A stretch of DNA of 64,000 nt from Streptomyces caniscabiei (GCF_014930365.1 NZ_JABXWI010000012.1:298137-362136), one strand, 5' to 3'; numbered from the stretch's first letter, positions 26,269 through 34,918 are shown. Notes: generated from the sequence alone by a model not told the origin. A program made the numbers and translations.

Positions 26269-26319
26269 CCCGTAGCCGTCAGGTACCCGTAGCCCTCAGG
26301 CGCCCGTAGCCGTCAGGCC
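26269..26319. repeat. 17-bp tandem repeat, 3 units, spanning the DUF4097 stop codon
   Basis: Units CCCGTAGCCGTCAGGTA, CCCGTAGCCCTCAGGCG and CCCGTAGCCGTCAGGCC start at 26269, 26286 and 26303. The last includes the DUF4097 stop codon, so the array may have grown from the gene end. Confidence 0.85.
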
Positions 26320-27149
26320 CGGCGGATGTGGATGTCGCCGACCGAGGTGCGGGCGGTGACCTCCACCGTGTCGGCGGCGTCGCCGGGGCCGTCGGCGGAG
26401 CCGAGGGTGCTGCGCAGGACGCCGACCTTGGTGTGGACGTCGAGCCAGGCGGCGGTCGTCTCGGGGATGCCGACCTCCAGGTCGCCGGTGGAGCCCCGCA
26501 GGGTGACCTTGCCGCGGGTGACCCGGCCCACCCGGATACCGCCGTTGGCGGACTTGGCCTCCACGTCGGCGTGGGCGGCGCCGACATCGATACGGCCATT
26601 GGCGGAGGAGACCTCCAAAGTGCCCGTGATTTCGGCGAGTTCGGTGTCGCCGTTGCCGTTCTTGACGACCAGGCCGCCCTTCACCGTGCCGACGGTGACA
26701 CGGCCGGCCGCGATGATCTCGACCGAGGCGGTGGCGTGGTCGAGGTGGACCATGCCGAGTTCGCTCTTCAGCCGGGCGGCGGCGACGTCCTCGACGTGGA
26801 GGTCGCCGACCGAGGTCTGCAGCCGGGTCTCGCCGAGGCGTCCGGAGCAGTGGAAGTCACCGACCTGGGTGGTGCCCTCCAGGGTGGAGCCGGCCGGCAG
26901 GGCGATGGTGATGTCGATGCCGCCGACCTTCCCGAACGGCGAGTTCTTGCGCGGCCCCTTCACCGTGAGGACGCCGCCGGAGCAGGTCACCTTCGTCTGG
27001 CCGACGGCCTTGAGGTCCGCGTCGGAGGAGGGGTTGGCGGGCTGGACCTCTACGACGGTGTCGGTGCGGTCGGAGGCGATGATCCGGGTGCTGCCGATGG
27101 AGTACTCGACGATCGCGGTGATCGGCTCAGGGGTGTCGTACGAAGGCAT
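26313..27149 (-). CDS. DUF4097 beta-strand-repeat protein
   Basis: The 278-residue protein is almost entirely short beta-repeats of the form VGDFHCSGRLGETRLQTSVGDLHVEDV and VSSANGRIDVGAAHADVEAKSANGGIRVG, the DUF4097 (putative adhesin) right-handed beta-solenoid pattern. No signal peptide is seen, so it is probably cytoplasmic. It lies between an RHH/HicB-like regulator and the DrrAB-type exporter, an arrangement that recurs in Streptomyces and suggests a single functional unit. Role unknown. Confidence 0.85.
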   Translation of the reverse strand: MPSYDTPEPITAIVEYSIGSTRIIASDRTDTVVEVQPANPSSDADLKAVGQTKVTCSGGVLTVKGPRKNSPFGKVGGIDITIALPAGSTLEGTTQVGDFHCSGRLGETRLQTSVGDLHVEDVAAARLKSELGMVHLDHATASVEIIAAGRVTVGTVKGGLVVKNGNGDTELAEITGTLEVSSANGRIDVGAAHADVEAKSANGGIRVGRVTRGKVTLRGSTGDLEVGIPETTAAWLDVHTKVGVLRSTLGSADGPGDAADTVEVTARTSVGDIHIRRA

Positions 27150-27582
27150 GACGGATCTCCCGTCCTCTCTGAAGGGGTGGGTGAGGGTGGAGTGCGAGTG
27201 CGGGGCTCTGGAGCAGGGGTTGCCAACTGCTTGCCGGGGGGGGTGCGTACGAGGGTGAATGAGCTCGATCGTGTGATGGTCGGCTTCCCGGCTTGCGGCG
27301 GTGTGGGCTGTTCGGGCTACGGTGAGCGGGCGATCTGGGACGCCGGGAACGGAGCCAGCGTGCGGAGCCCCCTTTCCTCCGGAGGGAAGGTCTGGGGCCT
27401 CTCCGTCGCCCTCTGTCCGTACCCCCTTGGCCAGGTCGTGAGGGAACCGGCCTCCCGGGATCGGACCACGCACAGGATGCGTGTCGCCGCCCTGGGGTTG
27501 AGTACGCCGGGGACCAGTACGCCCAAGACCGTTCGGGGCGTGCGGCTGGGCGGGCTCACTCATGCTCAGTCCCCAGGAACGG
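27150..27582. other. Gap between the RHH regulator and DUF4097
   Basis: These 433 bp contain a near-perfect 10-bp hairpin CCTTTCCTCC-GGAGGGAAGG (27371-27390) but no gene I can support. A separate promoter for DUF4097 and the exporter is likely here. Confidence 0.4.
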
Positions 27583-28113
27583 TCAGCGGACCCAGCCGGT
27601 GAAGTTCCGGTCGCCGGGTGCGCGGTTCGGCCCGGAGGCGGGCGGCGCGGCCGTACGGGCGCCGGGTCCCGGGGTGAGGGCGGCGGAGGTGGCGCGGACC
27701 AGCCAGGCGTTGACGGAGAGCCCTTCGCGGCCGGCCGCCTCCTCCAGCCGGGCCTTGAGATGGGCCGGGAGGCGGAAGTTGATACGGGCCGAGGCACCGT
27801 CGTCGCTCTCCGGCAAGGGGGGCGGGGCGGGCGACTCGACCCAGGACGCGGCCGCCTCCTGGACCGGCGCGGGCGGCAGGGTCACCACGAACTCCGGGTC
27901 GGCGCCCCGGAGTCGTACGTCGACCGAGCCCGGGGCCAGCTCTCGGGTGACCTCGCCCATCGCTGCCGAGAGGGCGGTGAGGAGGGTGAGGCGGGTGGCG
28001 GAGTCGAGGGGCGCGACGAGACGTTCGGCCAGCGCCCGGGCCTCGTCACCGCCGGCCTCGGCGGCGACGACGAGCTCCTGGCGGAGGCGGTCGACGTAGG
28101 GGGTGAGGTCCAT
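27583..28113 (-). CDS. HicB/Arc-type ribbon-helix-helix regulator
   Basis: The ATG at 28113 gives 176 residues. The N-terminal ~100 residues are helical and acidic (LTPYVDRLRQELVVAAEAGGDEARALAE). Residues ~109-146, ARINFRLPAHLKARLEEAAG then SVNAWLVRATSAAL, are a ribbon-helix-helix DNA-binding domain like HicB or Arc. The C-terminus is Pro/Gly/Arg-rich. There is no HicA toxin next to it, so this is likely a regulator rather than an antitoxin. Five TGGCRCC-type repeats with 10-11 bp spacing begin exactly at its start codon, and a 12-unit array of the same motif lies 190 bp upstream. Confidence 0.85.
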   Translation of the reverse strand: MDLTPYVDRLRQELVVAAEAGGDEARALAERLVAPLDSATRLTLLTALSAAMGEVTRELAPGSVDVRLRGADPEFVVTLPPAPVQEAAASWVESPAPPPLPESDDGASARINFRLPAHLKARLEEAAGREGLSVNAWLVRATSAALTPGPGARTAAPPASGPNRAPGDRNFTGWVR

Positions 28114-28164
28114 GACGCCATCATGGCACATCAATGGCGCCACGTGAAGCCGGAATGGCACAGG
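28113..28164. promoter_or_regulatory. Iteron-like repeats at the RHH gene start
   Basis: TGACGCCA, TGGCACA, TGGCGCCA, TGAAGCC and TGGCACA begin at 28113, 28124, 28135, 28145 and 28156, phased 10-11 bp, one helical turn. Ribbon-helix-helix proteins often bind such phased direct repeats near their own promoters. Confidence 0.6.
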
Positions 28165-28299
28165 CGAGGCGCCGACCGGGTCGACACCTGGGCGAGGATG
28201 GAGTACTCCGCGCAGGTCAGGCGGCTTTTACGGTGCGCCACACGGAACGGCGCAAGCGGGTGCCCAGCGAGCCATCGACTGCCTTGATCGGCATACGCA

Positions 28300-28420
28300 T
28301 GGCACCTCATGGCACTGGCTGGCGCCGCGTGGCACCGCTTGGCACCATGTGGCGTCCACCTGACGCCACATGGCACTGCGTAGCGCCGCATGGCGCCATG
28401 CGGCACTCGATGGCGCCACC
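28300..28420. repeat. 10-bp iteron array, 12 units, TGGCRCC consensus
   Basis: Twelve units start at 28300, 28310, 28320, 28330, 28340, 28350 (11 bp), 28361, 28371, 28381, 28391, 28401 and 28411. Most read TGGCACC, TGGCGCC or TGGCACT followed by three variable bases. The strict helical phasing and sequence match to the repeats at the RHH gene start suggest a protein-binding array. Apart from these repeats the 28165-28607 gap shows no gene. Confidence 0.9.
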
Positions 28421-28607
28421 GAACACCGGAGGTGGCATCACCCCCGCGCCGCTGTTTTCCGGACAACGATCGCGGCGGCGCCCTCGCCCACCACCCCGTC
28501 CCCGCACCGCCGACGGTCCCGCCCCGCACCGCCCCTCTTGGGGGCCCTGCTCCCCCGCTCTGGCGGAAAAGCACGAGGCATCTCCGGGGCGCGGGAAATC
28601 ATGAGGC

Positions 28608-29573
28608 ATGCGCCCGGATGACTGGCACCTCACCGAAGACGTCCATGAGTTCCTCTCCCGAGCCGGGGACTTCCTGCGCTCGCGCCCCGCCCTGCACACC
28701 ATGCAGCTGACGGTGACCGAGAAGCATCGAGCAAATGGAACACCCGCGCCCAACACCACCGCGACCGGCACCACCGCGAACGAAACGCCCGCGAACGGCA
28801 CGCCCTCGCACCGCCCCGAGACCCCCGTGTTCGGCCGGCTGGAGCACGACGGCGAAGTCCACGCCGGCTTCTACCATCGCTCCCCGACCGGCCCCCTGAG
28901 CCTCACCTCCGTCACCCCCGGGCAGGCCGACGCGCTCGCCGCCCGCCTGGCCGACCTGGGTCACCCCGTACCCGGCGTCAGCGCGGACCACGACGCGTCG
29001 TCCGCCTTCGCCGAGGCCTGGCAGCGGCGGACGGGCGCGGAGCCGGTGGTCACCACGCGGCTGCACCTCTACCGTCTCGGCACGCTCACCCCGCCGGACC
29101 CCTTCCCCGAGGGCCGGGGGCACGTCGTCGGCGAGCAGGACCGTGAGCAAGTCGTCCGCTGGTGCCGTGAGTTCTGCGTCGACGTCGGGGAGCAGTACTC
29201 CATCGACCTGATCGACGCCGGCGCCTGGACCGAATCCCGTTTCGGCGACAGGAACTTCACGTTCTGGGAGACGCCGGACGGCACCCCCGTCTCCATGGCG
29301 GCCGCGACCTCGATCGTCGGCGGCATGGTCAGGGTGGACCCCGTCTACACCCCGCCCCACGTCCGGGGCCGGGGCTACGCTGCGGCCGTCACGGTCGAGG
29401 CGAGCCGCGCCGCGCTGGCCGCGGGCGCGAAGGAGGTCGTGCTCTTCACCGACCCCGGCAACCCCACCAGCAACGCCCTCTATCAACGCCTCGGATACGT
29501 CCGGCTCACCGACTTCACGGTGTACGAGTTCTCGCCCTCACCCTCGTCCTCACCCTCGCCCTCGCCCTCATAG
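28608..29573 (+). CDS. GNAT-family acetyltransferase
   Basis: The 321-residue protein has its GNAT core at ~215-300: MAAATSIVGGMVRVDPVYTP then PHVRGRGYAAAVTVEASRAAL, where RGRGYA binds acetyl-CoA, and DPGNPTSNALYQRLGYVRL. The N-terminal half is a family-specific domain with an inserted Thr/Asn/Gly repeat (NTTATGTTANETPANGTP). The C-terminus is an SPSPSSSPSPSPS tail from simple DNA repeats. Substrate unknown. Confidence 0.88.
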   Translation: MRPDDWHLTEDVHEFLSRAGDFLRSRPALHTMQLTVTEKHRANGTPAPNTTATGTTANETPANGTPSHRPETPVFGRLEHDGEVHAGFYHRSPTGPLSLTSVTPGQADALAARLADLGHPVPGVSADHDASSAFAEAWQRRTGAEPVVTTRLHLYRLGTLTPPDPFPEGRGHVVGEQDREQVVRWCREFCVDVGEQYSIDLIDAGAWTESRFGDRNFTFWETPDGTPVSMAAATSIVGGMVRVDPVYTPPHVRGRGYAAAVTVEASRAALAAGAKEVVLFTDPGNPTSNALYQRLGYVRLTDFTVYEFSPSPSSSPSPSPS

Positions 29574-29660
29574 GAGCGGCCCTGCGGCGCGATCCTCGAC
29601 GTACACAGGGGAGAGCGGTCAGGCGGTGGACAAAGATCGTGTGGGCGGGAGACTGACGTC

Positions 29661-30260
29661 ATGACCGCCGCCGAAACAGACGCCAAGGCCGACCTCCACC
29701 ACTATCTGCAATCCGCCCGCGATGCCCTGCTCTGGAAGCTCGAAGGACTCTCGGAGTACGACGCCCGCCGCCCGCTGACACCGACCGGCACCAACCTTTT
29801 GGGGCTGGTGAAGCACACCGCGAGCGTCGAACTCGGCTACCTCGGCGACACCTTCGGACGGCCGTCGGAGCAGCCGCTGCCCTGGCTCGACGCCGACGCC
29901 GAGCCCAATGCGGACATGTGGGCCACCGCCGCCGAGTCCCGCGAGGACATCGTCGGCCTCTATCGCCGGGCCTGGGCCCACGCGGACGCGACCATCGAGG
30001 CGCTGCCGCTGGACACCGTCGGCCGGGTGCCGTGGTGGCCGGACGGCCGGGACGAGGTGACGCTGCACCATGCCGTCGTCCGCGTCATCGCCGACACCCA
30101 CCGGCATGCCGGACAGGCCGACATCGTCCGGGAACTCATCGACGGCGCGGTGGGCATGAACGAGGGCAACACCAGCATCCCGTCGAACGACCCGGCGTGG
30201 TGGGAGGACTACCGGAACCGGCTGGAAAGCGCGGCCAAGGAGGCCGACACAAAGGCGTGA
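29661..30260 (+). CDS. DinB-superfamily (DUF664) metal-dependent helical-bundle protein
   Basis: The 199-residue protein has the four-helix DinB fold, with likely metal-binding His in LLGLVKHTASVE (about residue 52) and VIADTHRHAGQADIVREL (about 150). Many such proteins are thiol transferases using mycothiol or bacillithiol, and mycothiol is made by this organism (mshA at 14.6 kb). The exact substrate is unknown. It follows the GNAT gene by 87 bp on the same strand. Confidence 0.88.
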   Translation: MTAAETDAKADLHHYLQSARDALLWKLEGLSEYDARRPLTPTGTNLLGLVKHTASVELGYLGDTFGRPSEQPLPWLDADAEPNADMWATAAESREDIVGLYRRAWAHADATIEALPLDTVGRVPWWPDGRDEVTLHHAVVRVIADTHRHAGQADIVRELIDGAVGMNEGNTSIPSNDPAWWEDYRNRLESAAKEADTKA

Positions 30261-30588
30261 GGTATGAGGTCGCCCTTTCCGCTCACGGTGGGGCCACCTC
30301 CCGAATCAGCCGGAATTCCGGCCGAATCCATATTGCCCGGCCCGACCGCCACCCCTTATCATGGGCGCATGACTGCCGGGTCGGCCTTGAGCCGTGAGCG
30401 GATGGGTTACCCGGCCTCCGAGTGAGGCCGGGGCGGGCCAGGAGCCCGCCCGTCGAATTTCCGCGCGCCAGACGATGACGTCCGACAACGACGCGACGTC
30501 CTCCCACACCGTGCTGCGGCCACTCCACACCACACCACACCACACCGTGGTATTGCGCCGCACCGCATTTCGCCAGGCCGCGCTCCAC

Positions 30589-30755
30589 CGCGCCGCACTC
30601 CGCCGCGCGCCGCAATTGCCGCGCCGCAAGTGCCGCGCCACATTTCACCGCGCCGTATTCGGACGCGCACTCCGCCGACACCCATGCCTTTCGACACCCA
30701 TGCCTTTCGACACCCAAGTCTTTCGGCATGCACGTCTTTTCGGCATGCATTCCGG
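30589..30755. repeat. Two adjacent tandem-repeat families in a 624-bp gap
   Basis: CGCGCC-centred units occur at 30589, 30606, 30620, 30634, 30649 and 30664 (14-17 bp). They pass directly into 16-bp units starting CGACACCCATGCCTTT at 30676, 30692 and 30708, then CGGCATGCACGTCTTTT at 30724 and a partial at 30741. Nearby, CACAC runs (30526-30545) and ACACCCTTCCC repeats (30800-30835) add to the pattern. I can support no gene in 30261-30884. Confidence 0.85.
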
Positions 30756-30884
30756 CGGTCATGCCCCGAACCACGCGCCGCGGCAATCACCCATGCCCGA
30801 ACACACCCTTCCCGTTCCCGAATACACCCTTCCCCAATACGCCCTTTCGCGGCAGACCATGCCGCCGTCCACCGAAAGCAGAGA

Positions 30885-31781
30885 ATGCCCAACCCCTTCA
30901 ACCAGCAAGTCATCGACGAATTCCGCTCCCGTCACGGCGAGGTCGGCGGCTACTTCGAAGGCGCCCGTCTGATCCTCCTGACCACCACCGGCGCCCGCAC
31001 CGGCAACCGGCACACCACCCCTCTCGGCTACCTCCACGACGGCGACGGCTCGGTCCTCGTCATCGCGTCGGCCGGGGGATCGCCGAAGCACCCCGACTGG
31101 TACCGGAACATCACGGCCGACCCCCGGGTCACCGTGGAGACCGGCGCCTTCACCTACGAGGCCGAGGCCGTCGTCCTGCACGGCGAGGAACGGGACCGGG
31201 CGTTCGCGCGGGCCGTCGAGGACGAACCGGGGTGGGCCGAGTACCAGGCGAAGACGGACCGGACGATCCCGGTCGTCGCCCTGCGCGAGCTGCCCGTGGC
31301 AGGGCCGCCGAACATCAACGCCGACTCCATGGGCGAGGCCCTCAAGGTCGTCCACAACGCCTTCCGGCGCGAACTCGCCCTGATCAAGAAGGAGTTGACC
31401 GCCAGCGGCGGCCGGGCCGGCCTCGGCGCGCAGCTCCGCGTCAACTGCCTCACCTTCTGCCAGGGCATGCACAACCACCACACCGGCGAGGACATGGGCC
31501 TGTTCCCCTTCCTCGGCGAGAACCACCCCGAGCTGGCCCCGGCCCTGAGCCGCCTCCACGAGGAGCACGAGCGCATCGCCGCCCTCGTCGAGGACCTGCG
31601 CCGGGTGGTGACCGCCGAGAACGCCGACCCCGCCTCCGTACTCCCCGAGGTCGAGCGCCTCATCGACGAACTCGAAGCCCATCTCACCTACGAGGAGGAG
31701 CAGTTGATCCCGGCGCTGGAAGCCGCGGTGCAGCCCGCCGAGTGGACGGCGGAACGCGAGGACGAGACCGAGGCCTCGTGA
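30885..31781 (+). CDS. Fusion of F420H2-dependent quinone reductase (Ddn-like) and hemerythrin domains
   Basis: The ATG at 30885 gives 298 residues. Residues ~1-135 are a Ddn/DUF385 deazaflavin-dependent reductase (YFEGARLILLTTTGARTGNRHTTPLGYL, GGSPKHPDWYRNI). Residues ~150-290 are a hemerythrin-like helical bundle with possible iron ligands in VVHNAFRREL, FCQGMHNHHTGEDMGLFPFL, RLHEEHERIAAL and HLTYEEEQLIPAL. The pairing suggests F420-linked redox chemistry coupled to a di-iron oxygen or NO sensor. The upstream gap is filled with repeats and the ribosome site is weak. Confidence 0.88.
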   Translation: MPNPFNQQVIDEFRSRHGEVGGYFEGARLILLTTTGARTGNRHTTPLGYLHDGDGSVLVIASAGGSPKHPDWYRNITADPRVTVETGAFTYEAEAVVLHGEERDRAFARAVEDEPGWAEYQAKTDRTIPVVALRELPVAGPPNINADSMGEALKVVHNAFRRELALIKKELTASGGRAGLGAQLRVNCLTFCQGMHNHHTGEDMGLFPFLGENHPELAPALSRLHEEHERIAALVEDLRRVVTAENADPASVLPEVERLIDELEAHLTYEEEQLIPALEAAVQPAEWTAEREDETEAS

Positions 31782-31845
31782 GAGGGGACTGGACCGAGGC
31801 CTCGTGAGAGGGGCACGGAGGCCGGCCTCCGCACCGCGTGACCCA

Positions 31846-31908
31846 CCGGTGAGCGGCGCACGAGCCCCCCGGGGGGAGGGAGATCGAGCTCGCGCCGCCG
31901 CTCACCGG
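31846..31908. terminator. Large hairpin between convergent genes
   Basis: CCGGTGAGCGGCG (31846-31858) pairs perfectly with CGCCGCTCACCGG (31896-31908), with an inner CCCCCC-GGGGGG. A 21-bp direct repeat (31767-31787 and 31793-31813) overlaps the upstream gene's stop codon. Confidence 0.75.
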
Positions 31909-31998
31909 CACCCGCTCACCGTAGCCACGGCCCTGATCAGCGAGGTGCCGGTACGGTCATGACTCCGCCGCCTTCCGGTAACACGCCCCCGGTCCGGG

Positions 31999-34134
31999 TC
32001 ACCACGGCAGCGCTCGCGCGTGCACCACGTCCAGTCGCGACACCGCCCGGGTGAGGACGACGTACAGGCGGTGCAGTCCCCGTTCCTCGGCCGCCGCGAT
32101 CGCCACCGGTTCGACGACCACGACATGGTCGTACTCCAGGCCCTTCGCGACCCCGGCCCCCAACACCGTGACCCGCGCCCGGAGTTCGTCCGGTCCGCCC
32201 ACCGGAATGCCGGCCTCGTCGAGCGCCTGACACAGCCGTACGACGTCGGGTCCGTCGGCAGCGATGACCCCGACGGACCCCTCACACGCGAGCGCGTCCC
32301 GCACGGCGGCCACGGCCTCGGCGACGACCTCGGCCCCCTCCACCCTCCTGATCCGCAGCTCCCCGTCCCTCCGCAGGGACCGGGCGGCGGGCACGTCCAC
32401 GCCCAGGCGGTCCAGCAACCCGTTCGCCAGTCCCACGACGGCCCGCGGTACCCGGAACCCGGTGGTCAGCGGGACGACATGGGCGTCCGGCTTGCCCAGG
32501 TGGGCGAGGAGGCCGGGCCAGTCGCGGGCGGCCCACGGCGTGGTCCCCTGGGCGAGGTCGCCCAGGACGGTCACCGAGCCGTAGGCCGCCCGGCGGGCGA
32601 TCGCGCGGCACTCCATCGGGGAGAGGTCCTGGGCCTCGTCGACGACGACATGGCCGTAGCCGTCGGGGTGGGCGAGGAGCCCCGCGACCTCGTCGAGGAG
32701 GACGAGATCGGCGGCGGACCAGCGCGCCGACCGCCAGGTGCGCGGGGGCTTCGCCCAGGCCACGGCCTTCTGCTCGTCCGCGTCGAGCAGCCCCTCCGCC
32801 GCGCCCGCGAGCACGTCCGGGTCCCCGAGCAGCCGGGCCACGACCTCCTCCGGCCGGACCTTCGGCCATACGGCGTCGACGTACGCGCCGACCGGCCGCG
32901 ACCGCGAGATCCGGTACAGCCAGGCGTTCGGGCGCGGCCCCGCCCGCCGCTCCGCCTGCTCCTGCAGCAGCCGGACCACCCGTGCCCGGACCCGCTCCCG
33001 CCCGACGTCGTACGGCAGTTCCTCGGCCCGTACGCCCGCCACGATCCGCCGCAACTCGTCCCCGGCCACCCGCCAGCGGTACGAGCCCTCCGCCAGCACC
33101 AGGGTCCCGAACGCCTCCGCCCGCGCCCGCTCCCCACTCGCGACGCCGGCGTACAGCGCACGTCGGAGCACCTCCGCCATCCGGGCGTCGTGCTTCACGA
33201 CCGCCGCCCGCTCGTCGTCCTCGGCCCGCACCTCGTGCCGGGCGATCTCGTCCGTGACCGTCGACTGGCGTACACCCGTCTCGCCCAGCGCGGGCAGCAC
33301 CTCCGCGATGTACGACAGGAACGTGCGGTTGGGGCCGAGGATCAGCAGACCGCCGCGACGGATGCGCTGGGGGTGGGTGTAGAGGAGGTACGCGGCGCGG
33401 TGCAGCCCGACGGCGGTCTTGCCGGTGCCGGGGGCGCCCTGCACACAGACGGAGGTCGCGAGATCCGCGCGCACCAGATCGTCCTGCTCCGGCTGGATGG
33501 TGGCGGCGATGTCCCGCATCGGACCGAGCCGGGGCCGCTCGATCTCGGCGGCGAGCAGACTCCCCGGGGTGGACGTATCCACACGAGCACCAGCACCAGC
33601 ACCAGCACCAGCACCAGCACCAGGAATGGAACCGGCCAGGTGCTCGTCCTCCAGCCCCGTCAGGTCGGTCGAGTCCCCCCGGCTCCCCGGCGCCCACCCG
33701 AAGCGACGCCGGACGGCGACGCCCTGGGGGTCACGCGAACTCGCCTGGTAGAAGGCCCGCGAAACCGGTGCCCGCCAGTCCACGACGAGCGGCGGCGCGG
33801 CAGGGTCCTCGCTGATCCGCAGCCGCCCGAGGTGATAGCTCTGCCCGGCGTGGTCGCTGTCGGCCTGAGCGGCGAAGTCGAGCCGCCCGAAGAACAACGG
33901 ACCCTCCGGCAGCTCTCGCATCTCCTTGGCCCGGCTGCGCAGCCGATACCCGAGCACCTCCGCGTCGGCGCCCGAGGCGGAGACGTCCTCGCCGACGACG
34001 ACCTGCTCGCCCGCCCCCTCGACCATCGCGGCGAGAGCGGCACGGCAGGTGTCGTGGTAGGCGCGTTCGTGGGCCAGGACGTCCTGGAGGAGGGCGGGGC
34101 CGGCGGCGGGGTCGGCGGGTTCGCGAGGCGTCAT
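31999..34134 (-). CDS. HelD/HelR-family RNA-polymerase-associated helicase-like ATPase
   Basis: The ATG at 34134 gives 711 residues; a TTG 18 codons upstream is less likely. It is a UvrD-related superfamily 1 protein. The N-terminal arm (LLQDVLAHERAYHDTCRAALAAMVEG) is followed by Walker A CVQGAPGTGKTAVGLH, LLILGPNRTFLSYIAEVLPALG, Walker B YGHVVVDEAQDLSPMECRAIARR and a C-terminal motif LEYDHVVVVEP...LYVVLTRAVSRLDVVHA. The family displaces RNA polymerase from DNA; the HelR branch protects it from rifamycins. A Gly-Ala repeat (PGAGAGAGAGAR) comes from a 6-bp DNA repeat at 33588-33627. A TetR gene lies directly upstream. Confidence 0.9.
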   Translation of the reverse strand: MTPREPADPAAGPALLQDVLAHERAYHDTCRAALAAMVEGAGEQVVVGEDVSASGADAEVLGYRLRSRAKEMRELPEGPLFFGRLDFAAQADSDHAGQSYHLGRLRISEDPAAPPLVVDWRAPVSRAFYQASSRDPQGVAVRRRFGWAPGSRGDSTDLTGLEDEHLAGSIPGAGAGAGAGAGARVDTSTPGSLLAAEIERPRLGPMRDIAATIQPEQDDLVRADLATSVCVQGAPGTGKTAVGLHRAAYLLYTHPQRIRRGGLLILGPNRTFLSYIAEVLPALGETGVRQSTVTDEIARHEVRAEDDERAAVVKHDARMAEVLRRALYAGVASGERARAEAFGTLVLAEGSYRWRVAGDELRRIVAGVRAEELPYDVGRERVRARVVRLLQEQAERRAGPRPNAWLYRISRSRPVGAYVDAVWPKVRPEEVVARLLGDPDVLAGAAEGLLDADEQKAVAWAKPPRTWRSARWSAADLVLLDEVAGLLAHPDGYGHVVVDEAQDLSPMECRAIARRAAYGSVTVLGDLAQGTTPWAARDWPGLLAHLGKPDAHVVPLTTGFRVPRAVVGLANGLLDRLGVDVPAARSLRRDGELRIRRVEGAEVVAEAVAAVRDALACEGSVGVIAADGPDVVRLCQALDEAGIPVGGPDELRARVTVLGAGVAKGLEYDHVVVVEPVAIAAAEERGLHRLYVVLTRAVSRLDVVHARALPW

Positions 34135-34188
34135 TCCGCCGAGCGTACCGAAAAACGTGACCGAGTTAAATTTATTACCGAGGATCAA

Positions 34189-34908
34189 TCACCCTCGACG
34201 GCCCCCTCCCCGCATCCCGAGCGGCAGCGCCCCCTCCAACCGCCCGAACACGCGCTCGGCAGCGGTGACGGCGTCCCGCTCGACCTCCTCCAGCGGATCC
34301 CCTCGCTCCACCCGCCGCCGGTTCTCCTCCGCGAGGACCCGCCGTACGGTCACGATCTGCCCGGCGGCGACCCGCGCGTCGAGCCCGCCGCCGAGCACCT
34401 CGGCCAGCGCGGACTCGGCCCGCTCCAGATGGCCGTAGGCCCGCGCGACCAGCGACGGCGTCCCGTAGAGCAGCCGGTGGAAGGCGAGCACCTGGGGATG
34501 GTCGCTCAGGCCGGTCACCGGGTCCCGCCGGGCCAGCCCGTCCAGAAAGTGCGCCCGCACGGCCCCGACCACCGACTCCCCCTCGGCCCGCCCCGCGACC
34601 ACTCGCGCCGTCTCGTCCTCGTGATCGGCGATCCGGTACAGGACGAGGTCCTCCTTGGCCGGGAAGTACCGGAAGAGCGTCGGCTTCGAGATCTCCGCCG
34701 CCGCGGCCACCTCGGCCACGGACACCGCGTCGAACCCCTTCTCCAGGAACAGCCGGATCGCCACGTCCGAGACCGTCTCGTACATCCGCCGCTTCTTACG
34801 CTCCCGCAGCCCGCCACCACTCCCGTGCCCGCTGCCGTTCCCGCCGCCGTTCCCGCTCCCGCCACCACTTCCGACGCCACTACCGACGCCGCTGCCGCTC
34901 TCGCTCAT
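34189..34908 (-). CDS. TetR-family regulator with Gly/Ser-rich N-terminus
   Basis: The ATG at 34908 gives 239 residues. The first ~33 are almost only Gly and Ser (SGSGVGSGVGSGGGSGNGGG). The HTH follows (ERKKRRMYETVSDVAIRLFLEKGFDAVSVAEVA then EISKPTLFRYFPAKEDLVLYR). The C-terminal ligand domain is ordinary. It precedes the HelD/HelR gene by 54 bp on the same strand and probably controls it. The low-complexity leader may be partly artefactual if a later start is used, but no good one is visible. Confidence 0.88.
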   Translation of the reverse strand: MSESGSGVGSGVGSGGGSGNGGGNGSGHGSGGGLRERKKRRMYETVSDVAIRLFLEKGFDAVSVAEVAAAAEISKPTLFRYFPAKEDLVLYRIADHEDETARVVAGRAEGESVVGAVRAHFLDGLARRDPVTGLSDHPQVLAFHRLLYGTPSLVARAYGHLERAESALAEVLGGGLDARVAAGQIVTVRRVLAEENRRRVERGDPLEEVERDAVTAAERVFGRLEGALPLGMRGGGRRG

Positions 34909-34918
34909 GCCGTCGAGC

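Noticed and set aside
27583..28113. HicAB toxin-antitoxin pair
   Set aside because: Only the HicB-like RHH domain is present. No HicA-like toxin is adjacent, and the context is a regulator plus transport genes.
28300..28420. CRISPR array
   Set aside because: The units are contiguous 10-bp repeats with no spacers and no cas genes nearby.
30630..30884. N-terminal extension of the Ddn-hemerythrin fusion across the repeats
   Set aside because: The sequence is tandem repeats with abnormal composition. The ATG at 30885 begins the conserved domain.
34134..34188. TTG start for the HelD/HelR protein
   Set aside because: The extra residues are AT-rich and non-conserved. The ATG at 34134 starts the conserved arm.
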